Notes: generated from the sequence alone by a model not told the origin. Shown: positions 38,592 through 49,308, numbered from the stretch's first letter. The stretch is DNA of 64,000 nucleotides from Shouchella clausii (GCF_001598215.1 NZ_BCXJ01000002.1:496001-560000), one strand, 5' to 3'. Translations and numbers: made by a program.

Positions 38592-38640
38592 CTTATTCAT
38601 TTTTATATTAGGCACATTATAAGCAGCGTCAACGTATTTG

Positions 38641-40410
38641 TCAACTGCGCTTGCTAATAATGGACAAGTTTAAATCAATCAGCTGTTCGACGCTTACTTT
38701 GTTTGGCGCTTCAGTTAGAAGGTCGCTAGCGCTTGCCGTTTTTGGAAAAGCAATCACCTCACGTAAATTGCTTTTGCGGGCAAGGAGCATGACGATTCGG
38801 TCAAGACCTAGGGCAATACCGCCATGTGGAGGCGTTCCATAATCAAAAGCTTCAAGCAAAAAGCCAAACTCTTCTTTAGCCGCTTCTGAACTAAAACCAA
38901 GGAGCTTGAACATTTTTTCTTGTAGTTCCCGTTCATAGATGCGCTGGGAGCCGCCGCCAAGCTCAAAGCCGTTTAAGACAAGGTCGTATGCTTCAGCACG
39001 CACTTGCTCTGGGTGGGTTTCCATAAGGTCCAAATCTTCCGCTTTCGGGCGTGTAAACGGATGATGGAGCGCGACAAACCGTTTTGCTTGTTCGTCATAT
39101 TCGACAAGTGGAAAATCGGTTACCCAGAGGAAGTGGAACGCGTTTTCGTCAATTAGCTGAAACTCCTTTCCAAACTTTAAGCGCAGTGCGCCCAGTGCAT
39201 GAAACACAACTTGCTTTTTATCCGCTCCGAAAAAGAGCAAATCGCCTGCTTCAGCGTCCATTGCCGCAAGCAATGCAGCTGTTTGCGCTTCATTAAAGAA
39301 TTTGGCAATCGGTCCCTTTATCCCTTCGGCATCGACTTTGAGCCAAGCCAACCCTTTGGCCCCATAAGGCTTGACAAAATCAGCTAGCGCATCAATGTCT
39401 TTTCGTGAAAGCTTATCGGCCCCGCCCTTTAGTGTAAGGCCTTTAATAATGCCGCCTGCTTCTAACGCGCCTTTAAACACTTTGAACTCCGTGTCTTTGA
39501 GCACGTCAGAGAGTTCGATAAGTTCCATGCCAAAACGAGTGTCAGGCTTGTCAGAACCGTAGCGGTTCATCGCTTCATCGTACGTCATCCGCGGGAATGG
39601 CCGCTCTAGTTCAATCCCGTGTGTTTCTTTCAGCAATTTTTGCATCATGGCTTCAGCCATCGCCAAGATATCCTCTGTATCAAGAAAGCTTGTTTCAATA
39701 TCGATTTGTGTAAATTCAGGCTGCCTGTCTGCCCGCAAATCCTCATCACGGAAACAGCGGACAATTTGGAAGTACTTTTCAAAACCAGACACCATCAACA
39801 GTTGCTTGAAAATTTGCGGCGATTGTGGCAGCGCATAAAACTGGCCATGATGGACGCGGCTCGGCACCAAATAATCGCGCGCTCCTTCCGGCGTGCTTTT
39901 TGTTAGCATCGGCGTCTCAATCTCCAAATAGCCATCTGCATCAAGAAAATCACGAACGCTTTTCATGATTTTGTGACGCATCGCGAACGCTTCTTGCATA
40001 TCAGGGCGACGCAAATCCAAATAGCGGTATTTCAAGCGAACATCTTCAGCCGCATCCGTGTCTGCCTCAATTTGGAATGGCAAAGATTTCGAGACATTCA
40101 TGATTTCGAGTTCACGAACGTGAACTTCGATAGCGCCAGTCGCCAGCTTGTCATTAACTGCCTGTTCATTCCGTTCCACCACAGTGCCTGAAACGGCAAC
40201 AAGGTACTCATTGCGGACACGGTCAGCTGCTTTCAGCGCTTCTTCACTGACTTCCGGACTGCACACAACTTGGACGATACCAGAGCGATCACGAAGATCT
40301 AAAAAAATCACCTGGCCTAAATCACGCCGCCGCTGCACCCACCCTTTTAGTTGTACCTGTTGGCCTGCGAGTGTTTTGTCAAGTTGGCCACAATGATGTG
40401 TACGTTTCAT
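38641..40410 (-). CDS. aspS: Aspartyl-tRNA synthetase
   Basis: Charges tRNA-Asp. The 589 residues have an N-terminal OB-fold anticodon domain ([23 protein letters not shown]), class II motifs ([42 protein letters not shown]), a GAD insertion, and the C-terminal motif 3 [13 protein letters not shown]. It follows hisS by three bases in an operon driven from the hisS T-box leader. Confidence 0.96.
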   Translation of the reverse strand: MKRTHHCGQLDKTLAGQQVQLKGWVQRRRDLGQVIFLDLRDRSGIVQVVCSPEVSEEALKAADRVRNEYLVAVSGTVVERNEQAVNDKLATGAIEVHVRELEIMNVSKSLPFQIEADTDAAEDVRLKYRYLDLRRPDMQEAFAMRHKIMKSVRDFLDADGYLEIETPMLTKSTPEGARDYLVPSRVHHGQFYALPQSPQIFKQLLMVSGFEKYFQIVRCFRDEDLRADRQPEFTQIDIETSFLDTEDILAMAEAMMQKLLKETHGIELERPFPRMTYDEAMNRYGSDKPDTRFGMELIELSDVLKDTEFKVFKGALEAGGIIKGLTLKGGADKLSRKDIDALADFVKPYGAKGLAWLKVDAEGIKGPIAKFFNEAQTAALLAAMDAEAGDLLFFGADKKQVVFHALGALRLKFGKEFQLIDENAFHFLWVTDFPLVEYDEQAKRFVALHHPFTRPKAEDLDLMETHPEQVRAEAYDLVLNGFELGGGSQRIYERELQEKMFKLLGFSSEAAKEEFGFLLEAFDYGTPPHGGIALGLDRIVMLLARKSNLREVIAFPKTASASDLLTEAPNKVSVEQLIDLNLSIISKRS

Positions 40411-40413
40411 CTC

Positions 40414-41694
40414 CTAGTTTCCTCCTCGTATCTGTTCTTGTAAATATGAAGTCAAATCGCTAATGGCGACTACCGTTTGTTCTCCAGTTACCATTTGTTT
40501 AACCAGCGCTTGTTGCTTCGCGATTTCGTCTTCGCCAATAATAATTGTATAAGACGCTTGATAACGGTCAGCCGCTTTAAGCTGTGCTTTCATTTTTTTG
40601 CCTAAGTAGTCTTTATCGGCACGAATGCCTGCATCGCGCAAACGTTGCAACAGTTGCGGCCCAAAGCGGTTTGCTTCATCGCCCAAGGTAACTAAATACG
40701 CATCAAGGCTTTGCGGAACTGGCAAGTCGACATTCTCCGCTTTCATCGCTAATATAAAGCGTTCGATGCTGAAGGCAAATCCGATGCCTGGCGTCTCTGG
40801 GCCGCCAAATTCCTGGACAAGGCCATTGTAGCGACCGCCTCCGCACAGCGTTGTAATTGCTCCGAATCCTGGAGCCGTACTAAGCAATTCAAATGCGGTA
40901 TGGTTGTAATAATCCAACCCACGCACAAGCGTTGGATCCACAACATAAGGAATGTTCAGCAAGTCGAGCGTTTCCTTAAGCGACTGAAAATAAGCACGTG
41001 ACTCTTCATTTAGATAATCTAAAATGGACGGTGCTGTTGCCATAAGCGGATGCTCTCTATCCTTTTTGCAGTCGAGAATACGCAATGGATTTTTTTCTAG
41101 GCGCATTTGGCAATCGCTACAAAATTCATCAATTGATGGCTTAAAGTGAGCAATTAATGCTTCCCGATGTGCCTTGCGGCTTTCCCAATCGCCAAGTGAA
41201 TTGATGACCAGTTTTAAGTTGACGAGGCCAAGTTTTTTGCAGATGGCGATGAGCAATGCGAGCACTTCAGCATCTAGTTGCGGGCTAGCGCTGCCAAGCG
41301 CCTCTACGCCAAATTGGACAAACTGGCGCATACGCCCTGCTTGTGGACGCTCATAACGAAACATTGGTCCCGTGTAGTACAGCTTCGTTGGTTGTGCTGC
41401 AGATCCATACAGTTTATGGTTGACATAAGAACGAACGACTGCCGCCGTTCCCTCAGGCCTTAGTGTTAAGCTGCGGCCGCCCCGGTCCGAAAAGGTATAC
41501 ATTTCTTTTTGGACGATATCGGTCGTGTCGCCTACACCCCGTGAAAAAACTTCGGTATGTTCAAAAATCGGTGTACGGATTTCTTGATAATGGTATGTTT
41601 CGCATGTTTCCTTAGCAACTTGTTCAATGTACTGCCAAATTGCCGCATCATCCGGCAAAATATCTTGCGTCCCCCGTGGCAGCTGAATCGACAT
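40414..41694 (-). CDS. hisS: Histidyl-tRNA synthetase
   Basis: Charges tRNA-His. At 426 residues it has class II motif 2 (YYTGPMFRYERPQAGRMRQF), the histidine-specific LVRGLDYYNHTAFE and motif 3 region GIGFAFSIERF, then a C-terminal anticodon domain. The N-terminal IQLPRGTQDILPDD is typical. It is the first gene of hisS-aspS, controlled by a T-box. Confidence 0.96.
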   Translation of the reverse strand: MSIQLPRGTQDILPDDAAIWQYIEQVAKETCETYHYQEIRTPIFEHTEVFSRGVGDTTDIVQKEMYTFSDRGGRSLTLRPEGTAAVVRSYVNHKLYGSAAQPTKLYYTGPMFRYERPQAGRMRQFVQFGVEALGSASPQLDAEVLALLIAICKKLGLVNLKLVINSLGDWESRKAHREALIAHFKPSIDEFCSDCQMRLEKNPLRILDCKKDREHPLMATAPSILDYLNEESRAYFQSLKETLDLLNIPYVVDPTLVRGLDYYNHTAFELLSTAPGFGAITTLCGGGRYNGLVQEFGGPETPGIGFAFSIERFILAMKAENVDLPVPQSLDAYLVTLGDEANRFGPQLLQRLRDAGIRADKDYLGKKMKAQLKAADRYQASYTIIIGEDEIAKQQALVKQMVTGEQTVVAISDLTSYLQEQIRGGN

Positions 41695-41715
41695 ATCTCA
41701 TCTCTCCTTTTCCAT

Positions 41716-41960
41716 AAAAAAACTCCCGTCCCAGATGATCGGATCATCTGGGACGGGAGCATATCCCGTGGTACCACCCAAATTGAGGCATCAAGCCCCC
41801 ACTTTTGTCTGTTAACGCCAGCTACGCCCTTTCCTACTAACCAGTGGTTGTTCAGAAAGGATCCTCAAAGGTGTTCATTCGTTACGGTAGAAGAGGCCGC
41901 TTTCAGCCTAGGCGGCCCTCTCTTTGCATCTATTGCCGTTAACTACTATGCCTTATCATT
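41716..41960 (-). promoter_or_regulatory. T-box leader of hisS-aspS
   Basis: The T-box GGGTGGTACCACGGG (near 41765-41779) precedes a strong terminator at 41716-41759 (CTCCCGTCCCAGATGATC and its complement, then a T run). A CAC histidine codon at 41871-41873 (minus) sits in a plausible specifier context, AACACCTTTGAGG. The 5' limit is approximate. Confidence 0.9.
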
Positions 41961-41993
41961 GGTTTTAAACCTTTTTTTAATTGTGATTTTAGC

Positions 41994-42025
41994 AAAACGG
42001 CAGTCGCTTGTTGCCGTCTTTTTGT
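41994..42025. terminator. Terminator between the 51-aa gene and the hisS leader
   Basis: ACGGCA and TGCCGT form a stem with a 9-base loop, flanked by T runs on both strands. Confidence 0.6.
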
Positions 42026-42096
42026 GCCCTTATAGGCTTCAACAATAACTCTAAGATGTTTATAACTATACGAATTACACAGAGCGGTGTCAACCG

Positions 42097-42252
42097 TTAA
42101 TTGCGATTTTGCTGTTTTTTATAAATTGGTAAGTAATGTTGCTCGATTCCTGTTTCTAAAGGTTTCACCAGATCCCAGGCCCCTATTGGGGTAGGAACCT
42201 CTTTTTCCCATTGCATGTCAAACGGCACAGGATAGTTGCTACTAGTCCGCAT
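42097..42252 (-). CDS. Unrecognised 51-aa protein
   Basis: A small soluble protein, beginning MRTSSNYPVPFDMQWEKE and ending in a basic tail. AAAGGAG lies eight bases before ATG 42252, which is good support for such a short frame. A longer upstream frame overlaps the neighbouring hydrolase gene and lacks a binding site. It is followed by a terminator. Family and function are unknown. Confidence 0.55.
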   Translation of the reverse strand: MRTSSNYPVPFDMQWEKEVPTPIGAWDLVKPLETGIEQHYLPIYKKQQNRN

Positions 42253-42317
42253 GTAACCGCTCCTTTTCCCAACGTTTTTGTTAGGATAGCCATTACTAAG
42301 CCGTTTTAAACGCATTT

Positions 42318-43370
42318 TTAAAAAAAGAGGCATTGATAGATTAAGTCATGGAGCGCAGGGCGAATACGACGAATCGCGTGATTGTCTCTTCCTAAATGGA
42401 CACGGTTCGTTAAAAAGATGACGGCAAGTTCAGCAACAGGGTCAAACCACATACTTGTGCCGGTAAAGCCAAGATGGCCATAGGAAAACGAGGAAAAAAA
42501 ACGGCCGCAAGACGAGTTGGTCTGTGTCCCTTTTACGATCCAGCCGAGTCCCCGTGGTTCTTCCATACCAGCGCTAAAATTTTGCCGTGCATAGTAGAGA
42601 ATGTTTGGGTCAATTAGCAAAGGGGTTGCTGCCTGCATGTCGTAAGCAAATTTTTCAAGGTCACTCACTGTCGAAAAAAGCCCTGCATGGCCACTGACAC
42701 CCCCCATGGCAAAAGCATTCTCGTCATGGACTTCACCGCATTTGTGACGCCCTAACCAATTATCCCATTCCGTTGCTGCGTAACGAGTAGCAGGAAATCT
42801 CGGGCAAAACTGTGTTTCCTGCATGCCAAGAGGTGAGTATATCCATTCGCTTGCAACTTGTTGCAACTTCTTCCCTGTTACTTGTTCAATGATTGCTCCA
42901 AGGGCAATAAACCCCACATCGCTATAAACAACACGGCTTCCAGGTGTGTATGTCGGTGCTAGTTGACAAACACGGGCAATCGTTTCGTTTTTATTAAGCC
43001 CCTCTTTATAAAAGGGAACGCTGGCAGGAAGCCCTGCTGAATGGGTGAGCAACTGGAAAAGCGTTACAGATTCTTTCCCATTAGCGCCGAAAGAAGGGAG
43101 CACGTCTGCTACGGGCATATGAAGGGAGAGGCGCCTACTTTGCCATAACTGTAAAATGAGCGGCAACGTACAAACAACTTTCGTTAAAGAAGCTAAATCA
43201 AAAACAGTATCGACAGTCATCGGCTGCCTGTCTGGCCATAATTGGCGATAGCCGATCGCACCCCGAAAAAGCAGGCGGTTTCGATGAATCACACTGATGA
43301 CGGCTCCGGGAATCCGTTCTTTGTCAATTTGCTCTTGCAAAAATGTGAACATGGTGCTGCCCAGTTCCAC
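42318..43370 (-). CDS. Serine hydrolase of the beta-lactamase class C / PBP family
   Basis: A 350-residue member of the group that includes esterases, D-aminopeptidases and PBP-like proteins. The nucleophile motif is SLTK (residues 61-64); the second motif is YSD in RVVYSDVGF; a GHLGFTG segment near the C-terminus is the third. There is no signal peptide, so it is probably cytoplasmic and unlikely to be a true beta-lactamase. The GTG start at 43370 has AAGGGGG upstream. B. subtilis has the amidase gene yrvJ in this interval; here there are unrelated genes. Confidence 0.82.
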   Translation of the reverse strand: MELGSTMFTFLQEQIDKERIPGAVISVIHRNRLLFRGAIGYRQLWPDRQPMTVDTVFDLASLTKVVCTLPLILQLWQSRRLSLHMPVADVLPSFGANGKESVTLFQLLTHSAGLPASVPFYKEGLNKNETIARVCQLAPTYTPGSRVVYSDVGFIALGAIIEQVTGKKLQQVASEWIYSPLGMQETQFCPRFPATRYAATEWDNWLGRHKCGEVHDENAFAMGGVSGHAGLFSTVSDLEKFAYDMQAATPLLIDPNILYYARQNFSAGMEEPRGLGWIVKGTQTNSSCGRFFSSFSYGHLGFTGTSMWFDPVAELAVIFLTNRVHLGRDNHAIRRIRPALHDLIYQCLFF

Positions 43371-43436
43371 CGTTTCCCCCCCTTTTTTGCTTTAGATTAC
43401 CACAAAAAGAGGCATCTCCGTAAAGCTAAAAGAAAT

Positions 43437-43467
43437 CCCCTTCCCTGCACCCTAGGGTGGGAAAAGG
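43437..43467 (-). terminator. Probable terminator of the thuA-oxidoreductase operon
   Basis: The palindrome CACCCTAGGGTG is extended by TTCCC/GGGAA pairing with one bulge. The leftward T run is broken by other bases. Confidence 0.4.
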
Positions 43468-43537
43468 AGACTTCAGAATGTTGGGGCCGGTTTTCGATCA
43501 ATCAGAATGAGCCATCGCCAATGATCGAAGCTCTGTT

Positions 43538-44554
43538 CTATTTACTACTCTGTTCATAAATTTGTTCGATGATGCTCGAAACGAGGCGCGCTTCACTCGG
43601 TTTCACGATAAGTTCCGTTCCACTCGTGCAGGCAGCGACAAAATGCCGTGCTTGCGCTAGCCCTTCATCGCTTTCTCCAGAAATCCAGTCCGCTACAGTA
43701 GTCGTCATCATTCCTTGAGAAGCATGGTTGACTGCATAAGGAAACACGTTTACGCCTCCTTGCGTGCCAGAGATGCTTAACGTTTCTTTGTCTTCAGGAA
43801 CATTGGCGGCCCACGACGTTTCAAATAGCATCGTCGCTCCATTTTTAAACTTAATATAAGCAGTGGCGTGGTCTTCAACGTCAATGGCGGTCGCATCGTA
43901 CAATCCCCATTGATTGACCTGGTCTGGATCGCGGCTGACCATTTCGTACGTTTGCCCGTGAACACTTTCTATTTCTGGGAAGTCAAGGAGCCAAAGTGCT
44001 AAATCTAACAAATGGCAACCGTAATCCATTAGACACCCGCCTCCTTGAAGGGATCTATTGGTGAACACGCCCCATCCAGGTACTTTTCTCCGTCGCATCG
44101 CTTCAACACGCACGACTAGAGGGTCGCCGATCCCACCAGAGGCAATGAGGCGTTTGGCGGCTTGAGATTCCTTTTTAAAACGGTAATGGTAACCGATTTG
44201 CAATACACGCTTCGCTTTCTCGGCTGCGTTGACCATGTCCTCACACGCTGCATCCGTAATGGCCATCGGTTTTTCGCAAAACACATGGACACCTGCCTCA
44301 AGGGCAGCAACGGATATCTCATGGTGGAATTTGTTAGGCGTACAAATAATAACAGCATCAACATGTTTGAACAGCTCCGCTGCCTCTTTTGCGACAAAAG
44401 GAATCGCAAATTTGGCGGCAACTTCTTTCGCTCTGCTCTCATTTACATCATAAACGCCAGCAAGTTCCACTCCCTCAATTTTCGAAAATGCTGGGATATG
44501 CCTGCCTGATGCAATACCGCCGACGCCGATAAATCCTAGTTTTAATTGTATCAT
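43538..44554 (-). CDS. Gfo/Idh/MocA family NAD(P)-dependent oxidoreductase
   Basis: A 338-residue sugar/inositol-type dehydrogenase. The dinucleotide motif [10 protein letters not shown] is at the N-terminus; EKPM, with the conserved Lys, is near residue 95; the catalytic His region is [15 protein letters not shown]. Its start overlaps the upstream thuA-like stop by four bases. In Rhizobiaceae a ThuA/ThuB pair of the same two families acts in disaccharide catabolism through 3-keto intermediates; the same logic may hold here. Confidence 0.87.
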   Translation of the reverse strand: MIQLKLGFIGVGGIASGRHIPAFSKIEGVELAGVYDVNESRAKEVAAKFAIPFVAKEAAELFKHVDAVIICTPNKFHHEISVAALEAGVHVFCEKPMAITDAACEDMVNAAEKAKRVLQIGYHYRFKKESQAAKRLIASGGIGDPLVVRVEAMRRRKVPGWGVFTNRSLQGGGCLMDYGCHLLDLALWLLDFPEIESVHGQTYEMVSRDPDQVNQWGLYDATAIDVEDHATAYIKFKNGATMLFETSWAANVPEDKETLSISGTQGGVNVFPYAVNHASQGMMTTTVADWISGESDEGLAQARHFVAACTSGTELIVKPSEARLVSSIIEQIYEQSSK

Positions 44555-45276
44555 TTGCTTCCTCCTGGGACTGGCTCAAGGGGCTTGGCGTTCCCGTAAG
44601 CAGGATATGCCCGTTTCGTCGGTGCTGCCCAGCGAACGGCATTTTGAATGACCCGCTGGACATATTGATTTTTAAACGTTGGATATGTTTCATGCCCTGG
44701 ACGAAAATAAAAGATTTTACCGTTACCTCTCGTGTACGTACAGCCGCTCCGGAACACTTCGCCGCCCTGAAACCAGCTAAGAAAAACGATCTCATCTGGA
44801 TTGGGAATATCAAAGTGCTCGCCATACATTTCTTCCTTCTCTAGTTCAAAGTATTCATCAATGCCTTCTGCAATTGGATGGCTTGGGCTCACAACCCAAA
44901 GGCGCTCTTTTTCATCCGCCTCACGCCATTTTAAATCGCATCCTGTCCCCATCAATTTCTTGAATATTTTCGAAAAATGGCCTGAATGAAGGACAATCAA
45001 GCCCATTCCCTCAAGCACTCTTTTATGGACACGTTCTACTACTTCATCGGCTACTTCATGGTGGGCAATATGCCCCCACCAAACAAGGACATCGGTTTGG
45101 TTTAACACCTTTTCTGTCAAACCATGTTCAGGCTCATCTAATGTTGCCGTTGTAACTTGATGTTCATTGCCTAAAAAATCAGCAAGGACTTGGTGAATCC
45201 CGTCTGGATAAACGTTGCGTACAGCCTCATCTTTTTGCTCGTGCCTAAATTCATTCCAAATTGTTACATTCATCAT
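44551..45276 (-). CDS. ThuA-like protein (trehalose-utilisation family)
   Basis: A 241-residue protein with a glutamine-amidotransferase-like fold. Family motifs are [10 protein letters not shown] at the N-terminus, [25 protein letters not shown] and [14 protein letters not shown]. In several bacteria ThuA proteins work with Gfo/Idh oxidoreductases on disaccharides. The start ATG 45276 has GAGAGGGG upstream. A candidate LacI-type operator (45289-45302) sits just before the binding site. Confidence 0.85.
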   Translation of the reverse strand: MMNVTIWNEFRHEQKDEAVRNVYPDGIHQVLADFLGNEHQVTTATLDEPEHGLTEKVLNQTDVLVWWGHIAHHEVADEVVERVHKRVLEGMGLIVLHSGHFSKIFKKLMGTGCDLKWREADEKERLWVVSPSHPIAEGIDEYFELEKEEMYGEHFDIPNPDEIVFLSWFQGGEVFRSGCTYTRGNGKIFYFRPGHETYPTFKNQYVQRVIQNAVRWAAPTKRAYPAYGNAKPLEPVPGGSK

Positions 45277-45288
45277 GTTTCCCCTCTC

Positions 45289-45302
45289 TGGAATCGTTCT
45301 CA
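45289..45302. promoter_or_regulatory. LacI-type operator before the thuA-like gene
   Basis: On the minus strand it reads TGAGAACGATTCCA, sharing 12 of 14 positions with the site upstream of the lacI-family gene. It lies between the repressor's stop codon and the thuA binding site. Confidence 0.5.
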
Positions 45303-45309
45303 ATAATCG

Positions 45310-46317
45310 TTAAGTCGATTTCCGCGCCAACAGCGGCGCCTCCAAATATGTTGCTAACGGCGGCGGGCTTTCTTTTCGCAACAAAGCAAGCATACACTCC
45401 ATTGCGGTCCTGCCCATTTCCTGCACAGGCTGGTGAATGGTCGTCAGCTCTGGTTCAATCAAAGTAGCATGTGGTTGATTGTCAAAACCGACAATCGCTA
45501 AGTCATCAGGAATTTTCCAACCAGCAGCTTTTGCCTCAGCGATGATTCCAGCAGCCACTTCATCGCTTCCCGTCAAGATTGCATCAGGGCGGTCAGCCAA
45601 GCACACCATTTGCTTGAATATGTTTCTGCCGTCTTCAAGGGAATGCCCCAAAAACAAACATTCGTCATACATTTGCAGCCCTACTTCATCCATTGCCTGG
45701 CAGAACCCTAAATAACGGTCTTGGGCAAGAGGAGGAATAGCAGCAGCCGAATCCGTTTTTGTGATCGGATTGCAATAAGCAATTTGCTTATAACCCTTTT
45801 TTAACAAATGGACAGTTGCTTCGTACATCGCTTTTGTCTGGTCAATTGTAACCACTGGCACTCCTTCAGACTGGCGTGGGTATTCATTGCAAATGACAAT
45901 TGGGCCATAATCCGTATACGGCGCAATCGTTTCCCAATCATTAACGAGCGAAGCAAGAATAAGGCCATCGACTTGTTTGGTTCGCAAAAGCTGTAAGAAA
46001 TGGAGCTCTTGGTTTGCAGAACCTCTTGTGTTGCATAAAATAAGCCTATACGACTGTTCAGCAGCAACCTCGTCCATCGCGTCTACAATCGCACTAAAAA
46101 AAGGGTTTACAATTCGTGAAACAAGGACAGCGATTGTCCGCGTTTCTGTTCCCCTGAGGCGTTGAGCCGATGAATTCGGTAAATAGCCCAGCTCCTTCAT
46201 TGCTTGTTTAACGGCTTTTCGTTTTTCCTCATCCACATAAGGCTGATTGTTCATTACGCGGGAAACCGTTGACCGTGACACACCAGCACGAAGAGCCACA
46301 TCTTTAATTGTGGGCAT
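45310..46317 (-). CDS. LacI family transcriptional regulator
   Basis: A 335-residue repressor with the N-terminal helix-turn-helix TIKDVALRAGVSRSTVSRVMNN and a periplasmic-binding-like sugar domain (IAVLVSRIVNPFFSAIV ... DAILTGSDEVAAGI ... VGFDNQP). It lies 33 bases upstream of the thuA-like gene on the same strand. Operator-like sites precede both it and thuA, pointing to self-regulation and local control of the two catabolic genes. The inducer is probably a sugar. Confidence 0.9.
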   Translation of the reverse strand: MPTIKDVALRAGVSRSTVSRVMNNQPYVDEEKRKAVKQAMKELGYLPNSSAQRLRGTETRTIAVLVSRIVNPFFSAIVDAMDEVAAEQSYRLILCNTRGSANQELHFLQLLRTKQVDGLILASLVNDWETIAPYTDYGPIVICNEYPRQSEGVPVVTIDQTKAMYEATVHLLKKGYKQIAYCNPITKTDSAAAIPPLAQDRYLGFCQAMDEVGLQMYDECLFLGHSLEDGRNIFKQMVCLADRPDAILTGSDEVAAGIIAEAKAAGWKIPDDLAIVGFDNQPHATLIEPELTTIHQPVQEMGRTAMECMLALLRKESPPPLATYLEAPLLARKST

Positions 46318-46333
46318 TGATCCACCCCTTTAT

Positions 46334-46347
46334 TGAAAACGTTCTCA
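46334..46347. promoter_or_regulatory. LacI/cre-type operator of the lacI-family gene
   Basis: TGAAAACGTTCTCA matches the cre consensus TGWAANCGNTNWCA completely. It lies just after the predicted start site (near 46351). It may bind the local repressor, CcpA, or both. Confidence 0.6.
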
Positions 46348-46357
46348 TTTCAACTTT

Positions 46358-46385
46358 ATTGTACTTGTTTCTCCCTTCATGTCAA
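46358..46385 (-). promoter_or_regulatory. Sigma-A promoter of the lacI-family gene
   Basis: TTGACA (46385-46380) and TACAAT (46363-46358) are 16 bases apart on the minus strand. Confidence 0.7.
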
Positions 46386-46396
46386 CCTTAATTTAT

Positions 46397-46425
46397 AAAA
46401 AAAGAAGCCTGCCAACTGGCAAGCT
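46397..46425 (-). terminator. Terminator of the relA-dtd operon
   Basis: AGCTTGCC pairs with GGCAGGCT around AGTT, followed leftward by TTCTTTTTTT. Confidence 0.85.
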
Positions 46426-46427
46426 CC

Positions 46428-46533
46428 GGACTGTCGTTCAAACGCTCGTATACATCTTCGTTTGTGCAAGTATAGGCGCGTGAACACCCGTTCTATTCGG
46501 ATCTTCCCTCGCCTGCACTCCTCTTCTGACATC
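46428..46533 (-). repeat. Dispersed intergenic repeat, copy C
   Basis: Read leftward it starts directly after the dtd stop codon with ATGTCAGAAGAGGAGTGCAG, continues GAAGATCCGAATAGAACG and ends GAGCGTTTGAACGACAGTCC. It shares GAGGAGTGCAGGCGAG with copy A and the GAAGAT..CGAAT block with copies B and D. The first terminal repeat is lost where it meets dtd. It lies wholly between the dtd stop and the terminator. Confidence 0.7.
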
Positions 46534-46983
46534 TTACTCGCTTTCAACTAAAATCGTTACCGGACCATCATTAATTAACTCTACTTCCATCATAGCGCCA
46601 AACTCGCCCGTTTCCACAACAAGGCCAAGTTCTCGCAAATAGCTGTTAAAAAGTTCATAAAGCTGCTTTGCCTTTTCAGGCTTAGCAGCACGCATGAAAT
46701 TAGGGCGACGTCCTTTTTTACAGTCACCATAAAGCGTAAATTGGGAAATCGATAAGATGGAACCGCCTTGATCGAGTACCGATTCATTCATTTTGGCAGA
46801 GCTGTCTTCAAAAATGCGCAAATGGGCTACTTTTTCTGCGCAAAAACGTACGTCCGCTTCCGTATCTTCCTGATGAATTCCAACTAAGAGGACGAGGCCT
46901 TGCCCAATGTCGCCTATTGTTTTTTGGTCGACTCGAACACTGCCCCGTTTCGCTCGCTGGACTAGAACACGCACTTTTCTCAC
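46534..46983 (-). CDS. dtd: D-aminoacyl-tRNA deacylase
   Basis: Removes D-amino acids and misloaded glycine from tRNA. The 149 residues have the N-terminal [12 protein letters not shown], the active-site [17 protein letters not shown] and the C-terminal [10 protein letters not shown], the family's Gly-Pro motif. It follows relA by 11 bases, as in B. subtilis. Its stop codon abuts repeat copy C. Confidence 0.94.
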   Translation of the reverse strand: MRKVRVLVQRAKRGSVRVDQKTIGDIGQGLVLLVGIHQEDTEADVRFCAEKVAHLRIFEDSSAKMNESVLDQGGSILSISQFTLYGDCKKGRRPNFMRAAKPEKAKQLYELFNSYLRELGLVVETGEFGAMMEVELINDGPVTILVESE

Positions 46984-46994
46984 CTGCCTCGACT

Positions 46995-49184
46995 CTAATG
47001 GGTTACTCTCCGCACAGAGTAAATGTCTTTTAACTGTTTAATTTTGTCGACCACTTTTTGCAAATGAGCGATATTGGAAATGGAAATGCTCATTTCAATC
47101 GTCGCCAGTTTATGCTTATGGTCAGAACGCCCAGAAATTGTATTAATTTGCGTGCGCGTTTCTGTCAATGTGTGCAGCACTTCATTTAACAGACCATTGC
47201 GGTCAAATCCAGTGATTTCGATGTCGACATTATACGACTTGCCCTGTTGTTCATTTCCTTCCCAGTCTACTTCGAGCAAACGAGAAGAATCGGAATCGGC
47301 TATGACATTCGGGCAATCTTTGCGGTGAATGGAAACGCCGCGGCCTTTCGTAATGTAGCCGACAATCTCGTCTCCTGGAACGGGCGTGCAACATCGTGCT
47401 AGGCGGATAAGCATATTGTCGACACCTTTTACATGTACGCCAATTGAATTTGTCCGCTTGCTTGGTGAAACGGTTTGGATTTCGTTTAGCGCAGCATCAA
47501 GGGATTGTTGCTCCTGCTCGCTGTCTTTTGCTTTGCGTTGTTTTTCCGTAAGGCGATTGACAATTTGTTTAGCGCTAATTCCACCATAACCAACTGCTGC
47601 GTACATATCTTCTTCGCCAGCAAAACTGAACTTGCTAATCGCTTCTTGCAAATTTTCCTGCGTTAAAATGTCCTTTACCTCGAAATCAAGCGCCCGTATT
47701 TCTTTCTCTATCGCTTCTTTCCCTTTGACGACATTTTCTTCGCGTTTTTCTTTTTTAAACCACTGTTTGATTTTGTTTTTAGCATGTGACGACTTGGTGA
47801 TTTTCAACCAGTCATGGCTTGGCCCATAAGAGTGTTTCGACGTCATCACTTCGACAATGTCACCCGTTTTCAGTTCATGGTCAAGGGGGACCATTTTGCT
47901 GTTTACTTTTGCGCCGATGCAACGGTTGCCGATCTCACTATGGATCCGATAAGCAAAATCAAGAGGAACCGATCCCCGGGGCAATTCAATGACATCGCCC
48001 TTTGGTGTAAACACAAACACCATGTCGGAAAACAGGTCCATTTTCATAGATTCCATAAACTCTTGGGCGTCATTTGTGTCTGTCTGCGATTCAATCACAT
48101 CACGAAACCACGTTAATTTATCTTCAAACGAATAGCGGTTGCTTGAGAGAGTTTTCCCTTCTTTATATGCCCAATGGGCTGCAACACCATATTCAGCTAC
48201 CCGGTGCATGTCCTCTGTACGGATCTGCACTTCCAGCGGGTCTCCGTTCGGCCCAACTACGGTTGTATGCAGCGACTGATACATATTTGCTTTTGGCATT
48301 GCAATGTAATCTTTGAAGCGGCCTGGCATTGGCCGCCAGCACGTATGAATGACGCCAAGAACCGCATAGCAGTCTTTAATGTTTTTAACAATAATTCGGA
48401 CAGCTAGCAAATCATAAATTTCATTAAATTGTTTGTGCTGAATCACCATTTTGCGGTAAATGCTGTATATATGCTTCGGCCGGCCCGACAATTCTGCTTG
48501 TACGTTCACTTCTTTAAGTTGGACTTTGATTTTGTCCATCACTTCTGTTAAATATTCTTCCCGTTCCGCACGTTTCCGTTTCATTAAATTGACAATACGG
48601 TAATACTGCTGTGGATCCAAATAACGGAGCGCTGTATCTTCCAGTTCCCATTTAATCGTTGAAATTCCAAGACGATGTGCCAATGGAGCAAAGATCTCTA
48701 ACGTTTCGTTTGAAGTGATCCGCTGCTTCTGCGGTGGCATAAATTTAAGTGTTCGCATATTGTGGAGACGATCTGCCAGTTTGATCAAGAGGACGCGGAT
48801 ATCCTTCGCCATCGCCATAAGCATTTTCCGATGGTTTTCGGCTTGCTGCTCCTCTTTGGATTTATATTTAAACTTCTTTAATTTTGTCACGCCATCAACT
48901 AGCATAGCGACTTCCTCGTTAAACGCTTCTTCCAAATCGTCGACTGTTGCTTCGGTATCTTCAACGACATCATGAAGAAAAGCGGCGGCAATCGTATTCG
49001 GATCTAATTCAAGCCCGACAATAATGCCAGCTACTTGGACTGGGTGTAAAATATAGGGCTCTCCCGATTTGCGGTACTGACCACTGTGTGCTTTTTCAGC
49101 AAACTCGTACGCTTTTTCCAAAAAGACAACATCGTCTTTTGTCAAATACGCACGCGCTTTTTCGAGCACCTGATCAATTGTCAT
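46995..49184 (-). CDS. relA: Bifunctional (p)ppGpp synthetase/hydrolase RelA
   Basis: Makes and degrades the stringent-response alarmone. The 729 residues contain the HD hydrolase domain ([18 protein letters not shown]), the synthetase domain ([23 protein letters not shown]), the TGS domain ([15 protein letters not shown]) and a C-terminal zinc-finger/ACT region ([14 protein letters not shown]). Both catalytic halves look intact. The start ATG 49184 has AAAGGTGA upstream; the longer open frame reaches into the terminator region and is not used. Confidence 0.95.
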   Translation of the reverse strand: MTIDQVLEKARAYLTKDDVVFLEKAYEFAEKAHSGQYRKSGEPYILHPVQVAGIIVGLELDPNTIAAAFLHDVVEDTEATVDDLEEAFNEEVAMLVDGVTKLKKFKYKSKEEQQAENHRKMLMAMAKDIRVLLIKLADRLHNMRTLKFMPPQKQRITSNETLEIFAPLAHRLGISTIKWELEDTALRYLDPQQYYRIVNLMKRKRAEREEYLTEVMDKIKVQLKEVNVQAELSGRPKHIYSIYRKMVIQHKQFNEIYDLLAVRIIVKNIKDCYAVLGVIHTCWRPMPGRFKDYIAMPKANMYQSLHTTVVGPNGDPLEVQIRTEDMHRVAEYGVAAHWAYKEGKTLSSNRYSFEDKLTWFRDVIESQTDTNDAQEFMESMKMDLFSDMVFVFTPKGDVIELPRGSVPLDFAYRIHSEIGNRCIGAKVNSKMVPLDHELKTGDIVEVMTSKHSYGPSHDWLKITKSSHAKNKIKQWFKKEKREENVVKGKEAIEKEIRALDFEVKDILTQENLQEAISKFSFAGEEDMYAAVGYGGISAKQIVNRLTEKQRKAKDSEQEQQSLDAALNEIQTVSPSKRTNSIGVHVKGVDNMLIRLARCCTPVPGDEIVGYITKGRGVSIHRKDCPNVIADSDSSRLLEVDWEGNEQQGKSYNVDIEITGFDRNGLLNEVLHTLTETRTQINTISGRSDHKHKLATIEMSISISNIAHLQKVVDKIKQLKDIYSVRRVTH

Positions 49185-49271
49185 GAAATCACCTTTACTC
49201 ATTCGACAAGTTTTCTTTCTATTATCCGCTACTCGTTCAGTGTTGTAAAGGGAGAGCGGCTTAGAAATTGC

Positions 49272-49308
49272 AAAAAGACTGCTGTGCCGATTTTGCACAC
49301 CAGTCTTC
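49272..49308 (-). terminator. Terminator between apt and relA
   Basis: AGACTG then TGTGC pair with GCACA then CAGTCT, followed leftward by TTTTT. It suggests that relA has its own promoter. Confidence 0.82.
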
